Notes: generated by a model not told the origin, from the letters alone. DNA of 29,752 nt from an uncultured Desulfuromonadales bacterium (GCA_945787295.1 CALZHQ010000059.1:1-29752), one strand, 5' to 3'; shown: positions 1 to 7,747, numbered from the stretch's first letter. A program made the numbers and translations.

Positions 1-1758
1 CTCAGCGAACGAGTGACCGAACTCGAAAAAGATGAACTGAAAAGCACTGCGGCCAAGCCCCCGACGAAGGCCACCCCAACCCACACCTCGGAAATTACCC
101 CCCCCGACGAGTCGCAACTGCTCAGCGGTAGTAGCTATCTACTACAATATATCTCCATTCTCTGCTTCTTAATGGTGGCAGCCCTTGGTCTGCGTGCCCT
201 GACTGACAACGGCATCATCAACCTGCAACTTGGAACAATTCTCGGTCTCGGCTATGCATCAGCACTGATTATTGCCAGCCACCTGCTCTACCGAAGAAGC
301 AGTGTCCTGGCCCCACTTTTCAGCACCACCGGTGCCCTGCTGATGTTTATCATCCTGGTCGAAACCTATACCCGCTTCTCAGCGATCCCGATGGTTGCGG
401 TCTATACGATGCTGGCGGCAACCGGTATCGGCCTGGCGCTCATAAGCTACGCCAATCACGCCGCCCTGCCGATCATCATTGGCACCCTCGGCATGTGCGT
501 AGCCGGTGTCGCCATAGACTATCCTAACCCATTCTTTCCATTCCTCGGCCTGCTCCTCTGGACCGCCAACATTCTTGGCTATTTTGCGACCCGCTTAAAG
601 CGCTGCTCTTGGCTGCGCTGGTTCCTGCTGTTCACCACACACTTCATGCTGCAAATCTGGGGCCTGAAACTGAGCGGTAGCTTCTTCCTGAGAGCTGAGA
701 ACAAGGACATTCTCGCACCCGGCTGGTTCATCCCGATCGTGACCCTGATCGGACTCACCTTTATGATGATATCACTGTTTGGCATTATTCGAAGTGGTGA
801 GGAAAAAATATCTAAATTTGACTTCTCGCTGCCAGCCGTCAATGCCGGTTGGTGCTACGTTGCTGGCATCTACGCAATGAAAAACCCCCTCGCCTTCGGC
901 ACACCTGCGGCAGCGGCTGCCATCGCCCACTTCGGGATCGCCTACTGGCTCTCGACTCGCCAAAAACGCAATGCTCCGGGCACCAATACCTTTATTGCTG
1001 GCGGCGTCATCCTTACCTGTCTGTCACTCCCCGCCATTCTCGGCAGCCTGCTGGCCCCTCTGCCGATATTTGCCGGTCTGGCCCTGACGATCAGCTACCT
1101 GTCACGCCAATGGCTCAGCGGTGGCATGCGCGTGACCGCAACCCTGCTCCAAATGTATGTCTGCCTGCTGCTGGGGATTGAATTCCTCAGTAACGGCGTC
1201 CCTACCAATCCAGCCGCGACAGTCCTGGCAACCGGCCTGTGCAGCGCATTGGCCCTGATGCATTACCGCTTCTGCCGCCGGCACAAACCGAGCCCTCAAT
1301 CGCAATTCTTTTCCCGGGTTGACAAAAAGGACGTCTCTACCATATTCGTGCTACTGGCCAGTCTGACCAACGCCTACTTCATGGCGATGAGTCTGGTTCA
1401 CGGCCTGTTGAACAATTTCTATAGCGGAGATCAATCGGTTGCTTTTACCGCCAGCCAATCGTTAATCATCAATGGCACAGCGATGCTGCTGATGGTACTT
1501 GCCGTCCTGCAGAAAGACAAAGAGCTCCGCAACGTTTCCATCCTGATCACCTTGGCCGGCGGCGCCAAAGTGTTTCTCATCGATATGCTGCAGATCAGCG
1601 GTACCTGGCTGGTTGCCAGTATTTTTGCCTTCGGCATTGCCGCGGCCCTCGAATCTCTGGTTCTGGCGCGCTGGCAACCTGACAAAGTACCAAAAAGCAA
1701 AAAACAACCAGCCCCCTCTGAGCCTGTCAATGAACAGGAAAATCCACAGACACCCTGA
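1..1758 (+). CDS. DUF2339-like polytopic membrane protein, 5' end outside window
   Basis: The reading frame is open back to base 1, so the GTG at 13 need not be the start. The visible N-terminus is a charged, coiled-coil-like stretch followed by a Pro/Thr/Lys-rich linker (about residues 12-35) and then roughly 15 or more hydrophobic helices to about residue 555, ending in a Pro/Lys/Glu-rich cytoplasmic-looking tail. A coiled coil, a Pro-rich linker, then a helix containing an 'L-x-D-N-G' turn followed by a Gly-rich helix is the pattern of DUF2339 membrane proteins, although most of those are longer. No catalytic motif is evident and the function is unknown. It is the only plus-strand gene in this corner and converges on the cytochrome gene, separated by a bidirectional terminator. 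Confidence 0.6.
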   Translation, partial: LSERVTELEKDELKSTAAKPPTKATPTHTSEITPPDESQLLSGSSYLLQYISILCFLMVAALGLRALTDNGIINLQLGTILGLGYASALIIASHLLYRRSSVLAPLFSTTGALLMFIILVETYTRFSAIPMVAVYTMLAATGIGLALISYANHAALPIIIGTLGMCVAGVAIDYPNPFFPFLGLLLWTANILGYFATRLKRCSWLRWFLLFTTHFMLQIWGLKLSGSFFLRAENKDILAPGWFIPIVTLIGLTFMMISLFGIIRSGEEKISKFDFSLPAVNAGWCYVAGIYAMKNPLAFGTPAAAAAIAHFGIAYWLSTRQKRNAPGTNTFIAGGVILTCLSLPAILGSLLAPLPIFAGLALTISYLSRQWLSGGMRVTATLLQMYVCLLLGIEFLSNGVPTNPAATVLATGLCSALALMHYRFCRRHKPSPQSQFFSRVDKKDVSTIFVLLASLTNAYFMAMSLVHGLLNNFYSGDQSVAFTASQSLIINGTAMLLMVLAVLQKDKELRNVSILITLAGGAKVFLIDMLQISGTWLVASIFAFGIAAALESLVLARWQPDKVPKSKKQPAPSEPVNEQENPQTP

Positions 1759-1782
1759 CCCTCGGCAGCCGCTGAAATATAA

Positions 1783-1824
1783 AGAAAGGCCCTGTGTCGA
1801 TTTGACGCAGGGCCTTTCTATTTT
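1783..1824. terminator. Bidirectional intrinsic terminator between convergent genes
   Basis: A 16-bp stem (1783-1798 with 1804-1819, one G-U type mismatch) closes a 5-nt loop. On plus it is followed by ATTTT, and on minus the stem is followed by TTTATATTT. It sits between the stops of the DUF2339-like gene (1758) and the cytochrome gene (1876), so it can end transcription from both sides. Confidence 0.85.
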
Positions 1825-1875
1825 GAGCCGATAAATCAGCCCTATATCGTTGCTACCTTCACAGGCAATCGTTGA

Positions 1876-3336
1876 TCAGTCCGCTCCGATCAGAGTGTCG
1901 AGAATCTCCGGACGTTGTTCATCTTCGGCCAGAATGGTGTGACAGGTATCACAATCCATCGAGATTACGTCACCATTTTCCGCTTCGTGCTCTTCGTTAT
2001 GACAACGGAAGCAACCCATCTCATTGGTGTGACCTAAGTGGCTCGGATAAGTATCCCACTGAATACCCATTTCCGGGAAAACGTTCGCCAAGTAGGCGGC
2101 CTGAACGCCCGACACAGCCTGATCGACCTTCTGGCGTTGATTCGTGTAAATATCGGCGTAGTTCTGCTTGTAGAATTCGACCAGAGTATTGGCAATTGCG
2201 GTCCGGGCCTCTTCCTTGCTAGCGAACTCTTTTTCAGTAACGGCCACCATGGCCTGCTGCTTGATATATGGCAGGTCCCTGGGGATTTCATTGGTCAGCA
2301 ACTTTTCATCGAGCGCCCTGTCGGCCGGCAGATAAATATGGCTCGGCCGGTTGTGACAATCCATGCAGTCCATCACCCGCTCCTGCAGGTTACTCGCTTC
2401 TGCAATCTGCTCATCGGCGTCGCCGGAGCGATAGACGAGGACCTTGCCGTCAGCGGTTCTCTGCGAAACTTCCGGAATGATAGAACGCGGCCAGTCAGCA
2501 GCGGTATAGGTAATTTCGTTCTCCGGCGCGACGTGCCAGTGAATCCCATGCGACTTGGCTGCCTGGTCGCCGGCACTACCGATCTTCATCAACAGAACCG
2601 TCTTTACTTGGGTATTGTTTTCATCTTCGAGGAACTTATCTTTAACCCGCAGCTTGTCACCATGAAACAGTTCCGGACGGTGACACTGCTCACAGGTATC
2701 GCTCGCCGGGCGCAAACCATGAACCGGGGTCACTATCGGCCGGTCAAAGGTGTCAGCCAATACTGCATAGAGCTGGCGGGCACCGGAAATCTTGGACTTG
2801 ACAAACCAGGAGGCGCCGGAGCCGATATGACAATCAACACAGCGAACCCGCGAGTGTGCCGAGTTCTGATAGGCGGTAAATTCCGGCGTCATCGGCACAT
2901 GGCAGACTTCACCACAGAAGGAGTTGGACTCCATGTAATGATAGCCGCTATAGGCCATGATACCAACCACGAACAAGTTGACACAGGTCAGAAAGACCCC
3001 GACAAAAACCAGCTTGCGGATCTTATCGAAACCCGATTCATCAGCCAGTTTGTCGCGGAAGTAGGCCAGCGTAAACAGGCGAATGTCCTCTTGCCCCTTG
3101 GCAAAAAACAGGCCGACAAAAATCAACACCAGACCGCCGATAAAGGTCGGACCGAGGATCATGTAGATAAACCCGGCAAAGTACGGATTGGGGATGTGGA
3201 AAATTATGTCATAAAGAATGGCGCCAACCAGAAACGGAAAAGAAACAGTGACGGCCATGGCCCCAAGCAGGGCGATCCTGCTGTGGGCAATCCCTTTTAA
3301 AAACGCCTTAGGGATGTCAGATAGTGAAGTAGCCAT
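1876..3336 (-). CDS. NapC/NirT-family multihaem cytochrome c, ImcH-like inner-membrane quinol oxidase
   Basis: This is a 486-residue protein with three predicted membrane helices (about 20-45, 52-78, 108-131) and then a periplasmic domain with six haem-attachment sites. The first is CX3CH at C141 (CGEVCH, with Met149 close by), and the others are CXXCH at C166, C215, C324, C442 and C462. The block from 139 to 190 is the NapC/NirT signature region. Family members oxidise membrane quinol and pass electrons to periplasmic carriers. Three helices plus a NapC domain resembles Geobacter ImcH, which is needed for high-potential extracellular acceptors; ImcH is, to my recollection, described with seven haems and I count six here. 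The start has AAGGAGT at 3347-3353. It has its own promoter (3454-3482). The NapC assignment is secure; the ImcH orthology is inference. Confidence 0.85.
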   Translation of the reverse strand: MATSLSDIPKAFLKGIAHSRIALLGAMAVTVSFPFLVGAILYDIIFHIPNPYFAGFIYMILGPTFIGGLVLIFVGLFFAKGQEDIRLFTLAYFRDKLADESGFDKIRKLVFVGVFLTCVNLFVVGIMAYSGYHYMESNSFCGEVCHVPMTPEFTAYQNSAHSRVRCVDCHIGSGASWFVKSKISGARQLYAVLADTFDRPIVTPVHGLRPASDTCEQCHRPELFHGDKLRVKDKFLEDENNTQVKTVLLMKIGSAGDQAAKSHGIHWHVAPENEITYTAADWPRSIIPEVSQRTADGKVLVYRSGDADEQIAEASNLQERVMDCMDCHNRPSHIYLPADRALDEKLLTNEIPRDLPYIKQQAMVAVTEKEFASKEEARTAIANTLVEFYKQNYADIYTNQRQKVDQAVSGVQAAYLANVFPEMGIQWDTYPSHLGHTNEMGCFRCHNEEHEAENGDVISMDCDTCHTILAEDEQRPEILDTLIGAD

Positions 3337-3453
3337 TGAATTTATTACTCCTTGTTAGCCTTTTTCAAAATAAGTCGCCTTGCTAAAAGCAGAGCCTGTG
3401 AGTTTTGATATTAATTGCGTTGAAGTGCTTTAGTCGGAAAAATTGAAGCCGTG

Positions 3454-3482
3454 AATCTAGCACCACAGTAAACTACTGTCAA
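3454..3482 (-). promoter_or_regulatory. Sigma70-type promoter of the ImcH-like gene with overlapping inverted repeat
   Basis: On minus, a perfect -35 (TTGACA, plus 3477-3482) is separated by 17 nt from TAGATT (plus 3454-3459). A perfect inverted repeat, ACAGTA-AAC-TACTGT, occupies 3465-3479 and overlaps the -35 and spacer, a typical repressor operator position. The predicted transcript would have about 110 nt of leader before the ATG at 3336. Motifs were matched by eye; the regulator is unknown. Confidence 0.6.
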
Positions 3483-3609
3483 CAGCAATAATGTGAATAA
3501 TAAATCAATGTTTGATTCTTAATTTGAATAAAGTAAGAAAGGGGCCTGGACGATTTATCGTTATTTTACAAACATTTGAGCATCAGAAAACAAGAGAAAA
3601 AAACGCAGG

Positions 3610-3831
3610 CTAAAATCGGTTCCGCAATATTCGCATAACCAGAACCCCCAGGATTGACATAACCAGACCGACACAGACCAGCAGATAGCCAAGAGTATGG
3701 CCTTCACCCCAGCCCCAGAGATCCTTGCCCTTCATCAGCAGGATCATTCCGACCCCACCAAAAGTTGCAATGCCACCTACGATATATATAGCGATTGCCA
3801 CAATCGACAGCACCAACTCTTTATCTTTCAT
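3610..3831 (-). CDS. Small two-helix membrane protein between two respiratory cytochrome genes
   Basis: I do not recognise a named family. The 73-residue product has two hydrophobic helices (about 7-32 and 46-68) joined by a short loop containing K-x-K-D-L-W-G-W-G-E-G, and ends in a basic R-I-L-R-N-R tail, suggesting both termini are cytoplasmic. It lies on the same strand between the CbcL-like gene (72 bp upstream) and the ImcH-like gene. A hairpin between the CbcL-like gene and this ORF may reduce read-through. The ribosome site is weak (GAGG near 3839). Size, strand and position suggest an accessory subunit or assembly factor for one of the cytochromes, but nothing in the sequence proves this. 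Confidence 0.6.
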   Translation of the reverse strand: MKDKELVLSIVAIAIYIVGGIATFGGVGMILLMKGKDLWGWGEGHTLGYLLVCVGLVMSILGVLVMRILRNRF

Positions 3832-3851
3832 AGCGCCTCAACCGATAATAA

Positions 3852-3881
3852 GAAAGGGGCTGCCGAATGGCAGCCCCTTTC
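3852..3881 (-). terminator. Hairpin terminator or attenuator after the CbcL-like gene
   Basis: A perfect 13-bp GC-rich stem (3852-3864 with 3869-3881) with a 4-nt loop lies 23 bases past the cytochrome stop. On minus it is followed by TTATTAT, an imperfect U-tract. The next gene starts 21 bases further on, so partial read-through is plausible. Confidence 0.65.
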
Positions 3882-3903
3882 GGATAGATATTAAAAATGG
3901 CGA

Positions 3904-5730
3904 TTAATGGAAACCGCTGGTCATAAAAGCATAGACCATCAGGAACAGCAGAGCCACCCCGACAAGCACAGCGGTGAAACCGAAGCCCTTGACGACGAAA
4001 TCGTACAGGACACCACTCGGCTTCTCCTTGACGTAATCCTCAAGGATTCCTTCTTCCTGGTAGCGCTTCCACTGCTTCGGCAGCTCACCATTGAAGATAA
4101 CGAAGTCCATCGGGAACTTCTCCGGCCGGCCGTGGGTATTGAAGAAATGGACGGTGAAGATAAAGCCGGTCGCCAGCAACGCCTCATCCGAGTGGATAAT
4201 GGTCGCAACGTTAAACACCCAGCCCGGCAGAAATGAACCAAACATTTCCGGGAACCAGAGCATCAGACCTGAACCACCGATGGCAAACATACCCCAGAAG
4301 ACGGCGATGAAATCGAATTTCTCCCAGTAGGTCCAACGTTCGAAGGTTGGCTTGGGGCCAAGGAACAGGAACCAGCGAACCATGGCCGTGACATCCTGAA
4401 TATCGCGCAAATTTGGACAAAGCGACTCAGGGCCGAACAGACGCTGAACAAATTCATACGGAGATTGCAGCCTGTAGAACAGGAACTTGGCACTCATAAA
4501 CAGCGCACAGCCGAAGTAGACACCGGTAATAACCGCACCGATGCGATGCAGGAAGGCCGCAACATCAGCACCACCATAGAAGTTCATCATCACCGCCGAC
4601 CATGGCTGGTGAGAAAACTTCAGCGGAATACCGGTCACCGACAACAGCAGGAAGCTGGTGATAACCAATATGTGCAGGAAGATATGCACTTTGGTAAAGC
4701 GGCGATAGATCTTATGGGCATCTTCGATCACATGATGATGACCGGCGATCAACGCAAGCTTCTTCTCCCGGTTTTCAGCGAAACCGCGGAACAGCCAGAG
4801 CAGTGTGTGAATCCAGAACACCGCGAAGGTCCCGAGTAGCAGCCCGGTCATGCTGACGTATGTATAGTAGAGAATCGGGTAATTCTCTTTGTCGGTCATC
4901 TGGCCGTGAGAATAGAACTTGATGAACTGTGCCGAGGAATTCTCGTGGCACTGACCGCAGGTTGCCACAAGGTTCTCCGGATTCAAGCTCGACTTGGGAT
5001 CATCATGCGGCAGGATGGCATGCGAGGTATGACAGTCGGCACAGCCGGCAACCAGCTCAGGGAAACCGAGACTGTAGTTCTTGCCGTGATAGCTTTCCAG
5101 ATAAGTTTCAACGGCGATACCGTAGACGCCGTTCTTTTCCATCAACTCATGGTCGGCATGACATTTCTGGCAAACGTCGGTATGAAAAGCCCGGACATCA
5201 TGATCGTTCGGATCACCAATTTCATTGATCGCGTGCAGATTGTGACAATCGAGACAGGCGGCCGAATCCATATTGCCATCCTGGATGGCTTTACCATGGA
5301 CCGACTCGTGGAAGATTTCATAGGCATCGTCATGACACTCGGCACACTTGTCGGTTGCGATCCGCTTATCACCCTTCCAGGCCATCTGGCTGTGGATCGT
5401 AGAATGACAGGACGCACACTCGATTTCGTTCAGCTTATGCACACTGGCGTAATGCTCGGCCGTCTCTTTCTTGTGACAGCGAACACACTTGACAGGCTCA
5501 GGCATCAACTCGCCTTCCATGTGCATGTCAAGGTCGACCAGTTCAATGTGGCAGGCAACACAGCCGTTCATGCCATGGACCGAATCGGCAAACTCTTCAG
5601 CAGAGATGACATCTTCGTGACATTCGAGGCAGGTTTCCGGGGAAGCGATCAGGTGATTCTCAGCCAGAGCTTGAGAACCGAGTGCCCAAAACAAAAGGGC
5701 CACAACGATTAGCAACCGGGTCGTTCTCAT
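3904..5730 (-). CDS. cbcL: CbcL-like nonahaem cytochrome c fused to a cytochrome b membrane domain
   Basis: This 608-residue protein has a signal peptide (about 1-23), then nine CXXCH haem sites (Cys at 34, 57, 82, 105, 129, 159, 187, 230, 258), then a membrane domain with about five or six helices (from 288 onward) carrying conserved histidines typical of HydC/FdnI di-haem cytochrome b. Nine c haems followed by that b domain is the described architecture of Geobacter CbcL, an inner-membrane quinol oxidase required for low-potential extracellular acceptors. The b haems would take electrons from menaquinol and the periplasmic c domain would hand them on. The start is set by AAGGAGA at 5736-5742, five bases from the ATG. 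It is transcribed from a distant promoter (6017-6045), leaving a leader of about 280 nt. The architecture is certain; orthology to CbcL rather than a paralogue is likely. Confidence 0.85.
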   Translation of the reverse strand: MRTTRLLIVVALLFWALGSQALAENHLIASPETCLECHEDVISAEEFADSVHGMNGCVACHIELVDLDMHMEGELMPEPVKCVRCHKKETAEHYASVHKLNEIECASCHSTIHSQMAWKGDKRIATDKCAECHDDAYEIFHESVHGKAIQDGNMDSAACLDCHNLHAINEIGDPNDHDVRAFHTDVCQKCHADHELMEKNGVYGIAVETYLESYHGKNYSLGFPELVAGCADCHTSHAILPHDDPKSSLNPENLVATCGQCHENSSAQFIKFYSHGQMTDKENYPILYYTYVSMTGLLLGTFAVFWIHTLLWLFRGFAENREKKLALIAGHHHVIEDAHKIYRRFTKVHIFLHILVITSFLLLSVTGIPLKFSHQPWSAVMMNFYGGADVAAFLHRIGAVITGVYFGCALFMSAKFLFYRLQSPYEFVQRLFGPESLCPNLRDIQDVTAMVRWFLFLGPKPTFERWTYWEKFDFIAVFWGMFAIGGSGLMLWFPEMFGSFLPGWVFNVATIIHSDEALLATGFIFTVHFFNTHGRPEKFPMDFVIFNGELPKQWKRYQEEGILEDYVKEKPSGVLYDFVVKGFGFTAVLVGVALLFLMVYAFMTSGFH

Positions 5731-5783
5731 TTAAATCTCCTTTTAAGGCCTTAAGAAAGAAACAAAGTCCCTCAATAACGGTC

Positions 5784-5870
5784 TGGCAGGTGACCGCGAC
5801 AGAGAGTGAGCAGCTCCCTGCCATATGAGGCACAAACGCAGCTATTTGGGCGAGCCTGGCAACAACTCGC
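5784..5870 (-). other. Candidate structured 5' leader element of the CbcL-like mRNA
   Basis: On minus, GCGAG (5866-5870) pairs with CTCGC (5850-5854) across an 11-nt loop. Further on, TGGCAGG (5817-5823) pairs perfectly with CCTGCCA (5784-5790), enclosing 26 nt that can form a further small stem. This lies 50-140 nt upstream of the start codon, within the predicted long leader. It matches no riboswitch class I can name. Confidence 0.35.
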
Positions 5871-6016
5871 AGTAAAACTCGTCGCTACAATTAGTCGATT
5901 AGATAACGGTATGAACGAGGGATATTACGGCGAAGTTCTCTAAAGGATCGACTTAGCAGAAGGCAACGTCCCACAACAATAACCTCACAAATATCCAGAT
6001 ATCACATAACAAACAT

Positions 6017-6051
6017 AGAATAAAACACGGCCAAGTGCCTGACAACGGCAC
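6017..6051 (-). promoter_or_regulatory. Candidate promoter of the CbcL-like gene with inverted repeat over the -35
   Basis: On minus, TTGTCA (plus 6040-6045) is followed after 17 nt by TATTCT (plus 6017-6022). An inverted repeat GTGCC-N7-GGCAC at 6035-6051 brackets the -35, as an operator would. The predicted start near 6010 gives a leader of about 280 nt. The regulator is unknown. Confidence 0.5.
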
Positions 6052-6240
6052 AGCATCTGTCCTTTTATATATTGAAGTATATAAATCCAGCACAAATTAA
6101 CGGACAAAAACGTCGCTGCGCAGAATACCACAACCACCGACTGCCGCAACAAAAAAAACTAATTTAGCGTCTATTTATTGCGGATTTAGAACAAATCAAC
6201 CCTTAGCGCACAATGGCCTTCATTCGCCCTAGACTTAAAA

Positions 6241-6277
6241 CAAAAAAAGAGGCGAACCCGATTTGGGTTCGCCTCTT
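6241..6277 (-). terminator. Strong intrinsic terminator of the atpZ-I-B-E cluster
   Basis: A perfect 13-bp stem (6247-6259 with 6265-6277) with a 5-nt loop, followed on minus by a run of T. It lies 23 bases past the atpE stop and closes the F0 operon. Confidence 0.9.
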
Positions 6278-6299
6278 GAAAATCAACCAAAGGTTGTTT

Positions 6300-6566
6300 T
6301 TACTTCGCCAGCAGTTGAACAACCTGCTCGGTGAAGGGGTTGGCGAAGAGGATGATCATCGCCACAACAAAAACGTAGATAGCCAGGGACTCGACCATCG
6401 CCAGACCGATCATCATGGTGGTCAGGATTTTACCGGAAGCACCTGGGTTACGGGCAACGCCTTCACAAGCGGCTTTGATGGCCAGACCCTGACCGATACC
6501 GGTACCGAAAGAACCAATACCCATACCAAGACCAGCTGCGAGCATACACCATGCAAAAAATTCCAT
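6300..6566 (-). CDS. atpE: F0 ATP synthase subunit c
   Basis: This is the ring subunit of the ATP synthase membrane motor: two helices joined by the conserved polar loop A-R-N-P-G. With the start used here (88 residues), the Gly-rich first helix carries Gln26 and the second carries the ion-binding Glu59 followed by Ser60, with Tyr64 one turn on. The start is ATG at 6566 because AAGGAGA (6573-6579) is six bases upstream of it; the in-frame ATG at 6572 abuts the ribosome site directly and is less likely. Gln/Glu/Ser/Tyr correspond to Gln32, Glu65, Ser66 and Tyr70 of the sodium-binding Ilyobacter ring, while the Thr67 position is Leu. It is the last gene of the cluster, 112 bp after atpB with hairpins between. 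Confidence 0.95.
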   Translation of the reverse strand: MEFFAWCMLAAGLGMGIGSFGTGIGQGLAIKAACEGVARNPGASGKILTTMMIGLAMVESLAIYVFVVAMIILFANPFTEQVVQLLAK

Positions 6567-6622
6567 TGTCATTCTCCTTCTGTTTTCAAGTTAGTGATTG
6601 TTCCTATTCAATATAGGACTGT

Positions 6623-6670
6623 TTTTCGCACCTGCGAAAAGGAACTATTTAACAGCCTTCCTTCAGGCTG
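6623..6670. repeat. Two inverted repeats in the atpB-atpE gap
   Basis: TTTTCGCA (6623-6630) and TGCGAAAA (6633-6640) form an 8-bp repeat with a 2-nt centre. CAGCCT (6653-6658) and AGGCTG (6665-6670) form a 6-bp hairpin starting 9 bases after the atpB stop. Neither has a U-tract on minus, so they look like mRNA stability, processing or operator elements rather than terminators. Confidence 0.5.
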
Positions 6671-6678
6671 AAATTTTA

Positions 6679-7353
6679 TCAGTGGGCTTCTTCCAGAGCA
6701 CCCGCTATATAGATCATCGACAGCAGGGTGAAAACGAAAGTCTGGATAAAAGCAACCAGCACACCCATCAGCATCATTGGGATCGGCAGGAACAGCGGCA
6801 CCAGCATCAGGAAGATCATCAAGACAATCTCATGGCCCCACATGTTACCGAACAGACGCAGAGTCAGGGAGAGCGGGCGGGCCAGGTGGCCGATGATTTC
6901 GATGATGAAGATCAAGGGAGCCAACCACAAGATCGGACCCATGAAGTGCTTGACGTAAGCACCTCCATGCTTCTTGAAGCCGACTACGTGGGTCATGACG
7001 AAAACCGTCAGCGCCAGCGCAGCGTTGGTATTGAGGTTCGCGGTTGGCGGATAGAAGCCGGGAATCAGGGCGATCAGGTTTGAAACCAGAATGAACAGCG
7101 CGAAAGTGGCAATCAGCGGAAAGTAAGCCTTGCCCTCCTCACCCATGGTCTCGTCAAGCAGCCCTTCGATACCGGTGACGATAACTTCCATCAGATTCTG
7201 CAGGCCGGTCGGTACAATCGAAACCGCGCGGGTCGCCAGAAAAGCAAGCGCAATCAGAATCGCCATGACCAGCCAAGTGTAGGTCACGTGCTCCCCAATG
7301 TGCAGATGCAGTTGCTGTTCGATCCACTGCAAAAATAAAAATGGATGAGTCAT
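6679..7353 (-). CDS. atpB: F0 ATP synthase subunit a
   Basis: This 224-residue integral membrane stator carries the two ion half-channels against the c ring. The hallmark Arg is R166 in S-L-T-L-R-L-F-G-N, followed by G-H-E. About five or six helices are visible, and the length is normal for the short bacterial form. AGGAGAG lies 8 bases before the ATG. It sits between atpI and atpE in the usual F0 order. The b, delta and F1 genes are absent from the window, as in bacteria where F0 a and c are encoded apart from atpFHAGDC. Confidence 0.95.
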   Translation of the reverse strand: MTHPFLFLQWIEQQLHLHIGEHVTYTWLVMAILIALAFLATRAVSIVPTGLQNLMEVIVTGIEGLLDETMGEEGKAYFPLIATFALFILVSNLIALIPGFYPPTANLNTNAALALTVFVMTHVVGFKKHGGAYVKHFMGPILWLAPLIFIIEIIGHLARPLSLTLRLFGNMWGHEIVLMIFLMLVPLFLPIPMMLMGVLVAFIQTFVFTLLSMIYIAGALEEAH

Positions 7354-7381
7354 GGTTTAGCTCTCCTGTCTATCTGGAACT

Positions 7382-7747
7382 TTAATAAAGTCGCTTGACT
7401 GTTGTTATCATCACGTTCAGGACCACCACCGACAGGCCGACAACCAAAGCCAGCGGATGGACACCGCCCCGAACCAGTAATAAATAAATAGCACTGGCAA
7501 TCACGACCAAGCGGAAAAAGTAATTGCGCTTGAAACCCTTTGCCGAGTGCGGTTGCGGATCGCTCATCACTGACAATAACGAACGGCCGAGCCAGCGATA
7601 ATTGATAATCACCAGTATGCCGCCTGCCAGAACACCGTAGGTGACCGGAGGTGATTGCCAGAACAGGCTGAGCAGAACCAGAACGATCAGTATTATCCAA
7701 TTGCGCCGGGCCATCACAGCCAGCAGCTGATCATCCTTCTGGGTCAC
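7382..7747 (-). CDS. atpI: ATP synthase subunit I (AtpI family)
   Basis: This 121-residue protein has four hydrophobic helices (about 16-30, 36-50, 74-92, 96-115) and basic loops, with the pattern N-Y-R-W-L-G-R-S-L between helices two and three. It precedes atpB, where AtpI-family proteins occur. In other bacteria AtpI assists c-ring assembly and stability and is not part of the finished enzyme. The GTG start at 7747 overlaps the last codons of atpZ by 17 bases, so translation is probably coupled. The start is not certain because the ribosome site (AGGA) is close to the GTG. Confidence 0.8.
   Translation of the reverse strand: MTQKDDQLLAVMARRNWIILIVLVLLSLFWQSPPVTYGVLAGGILVIINYRWLGRSLLSVMSDPQPHSAKGFKRNYFFRLVVIASAIYLLLVRGGVHPLALVVGLSVVVLNVMITTVKRLY

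Larger units (their letters stand above)
5731..6239. other. 509-bp intergenic region upstream of the CbcL-like gene
   Basis: I see no convincing coding frame on either strand. It holds the atpE terminator at its right edge, a candidate promoter and operator for the CbcL-like gene (6017-6051), an ATATC-CA-GATAT repeat (5991-6002) just inside the predicted transcript, and two stem-forming segments (5784-5823 and 5850-5870) near the gene. I looked for a c-di-GMP (GEMM) aptamer core and did not find one. Confidence 0.6.

Noticed and set aside
2038..3300. 420-residue plus-strand frame opposite the ImcH-like gene
   Set aside because: It is antisense to a cytochrome with six haem sites and membrane helices; its translation has no domain and no ribosome site.
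4906..5712. 268-residue plus-strand frame opposite the CbcL-like gene
   Set aside because: It lies entirely antisense to the nine-haem region; the His/Cys codons of the real gene produce a Met/Val/Thr-rich shadow.
5731..6240. c-di-GMP (GEMM) riboswitch before the cytochrome gene
   Set aside because: The conserved aptamer core was searched for by eye on minus and not found; only generic stems are present.
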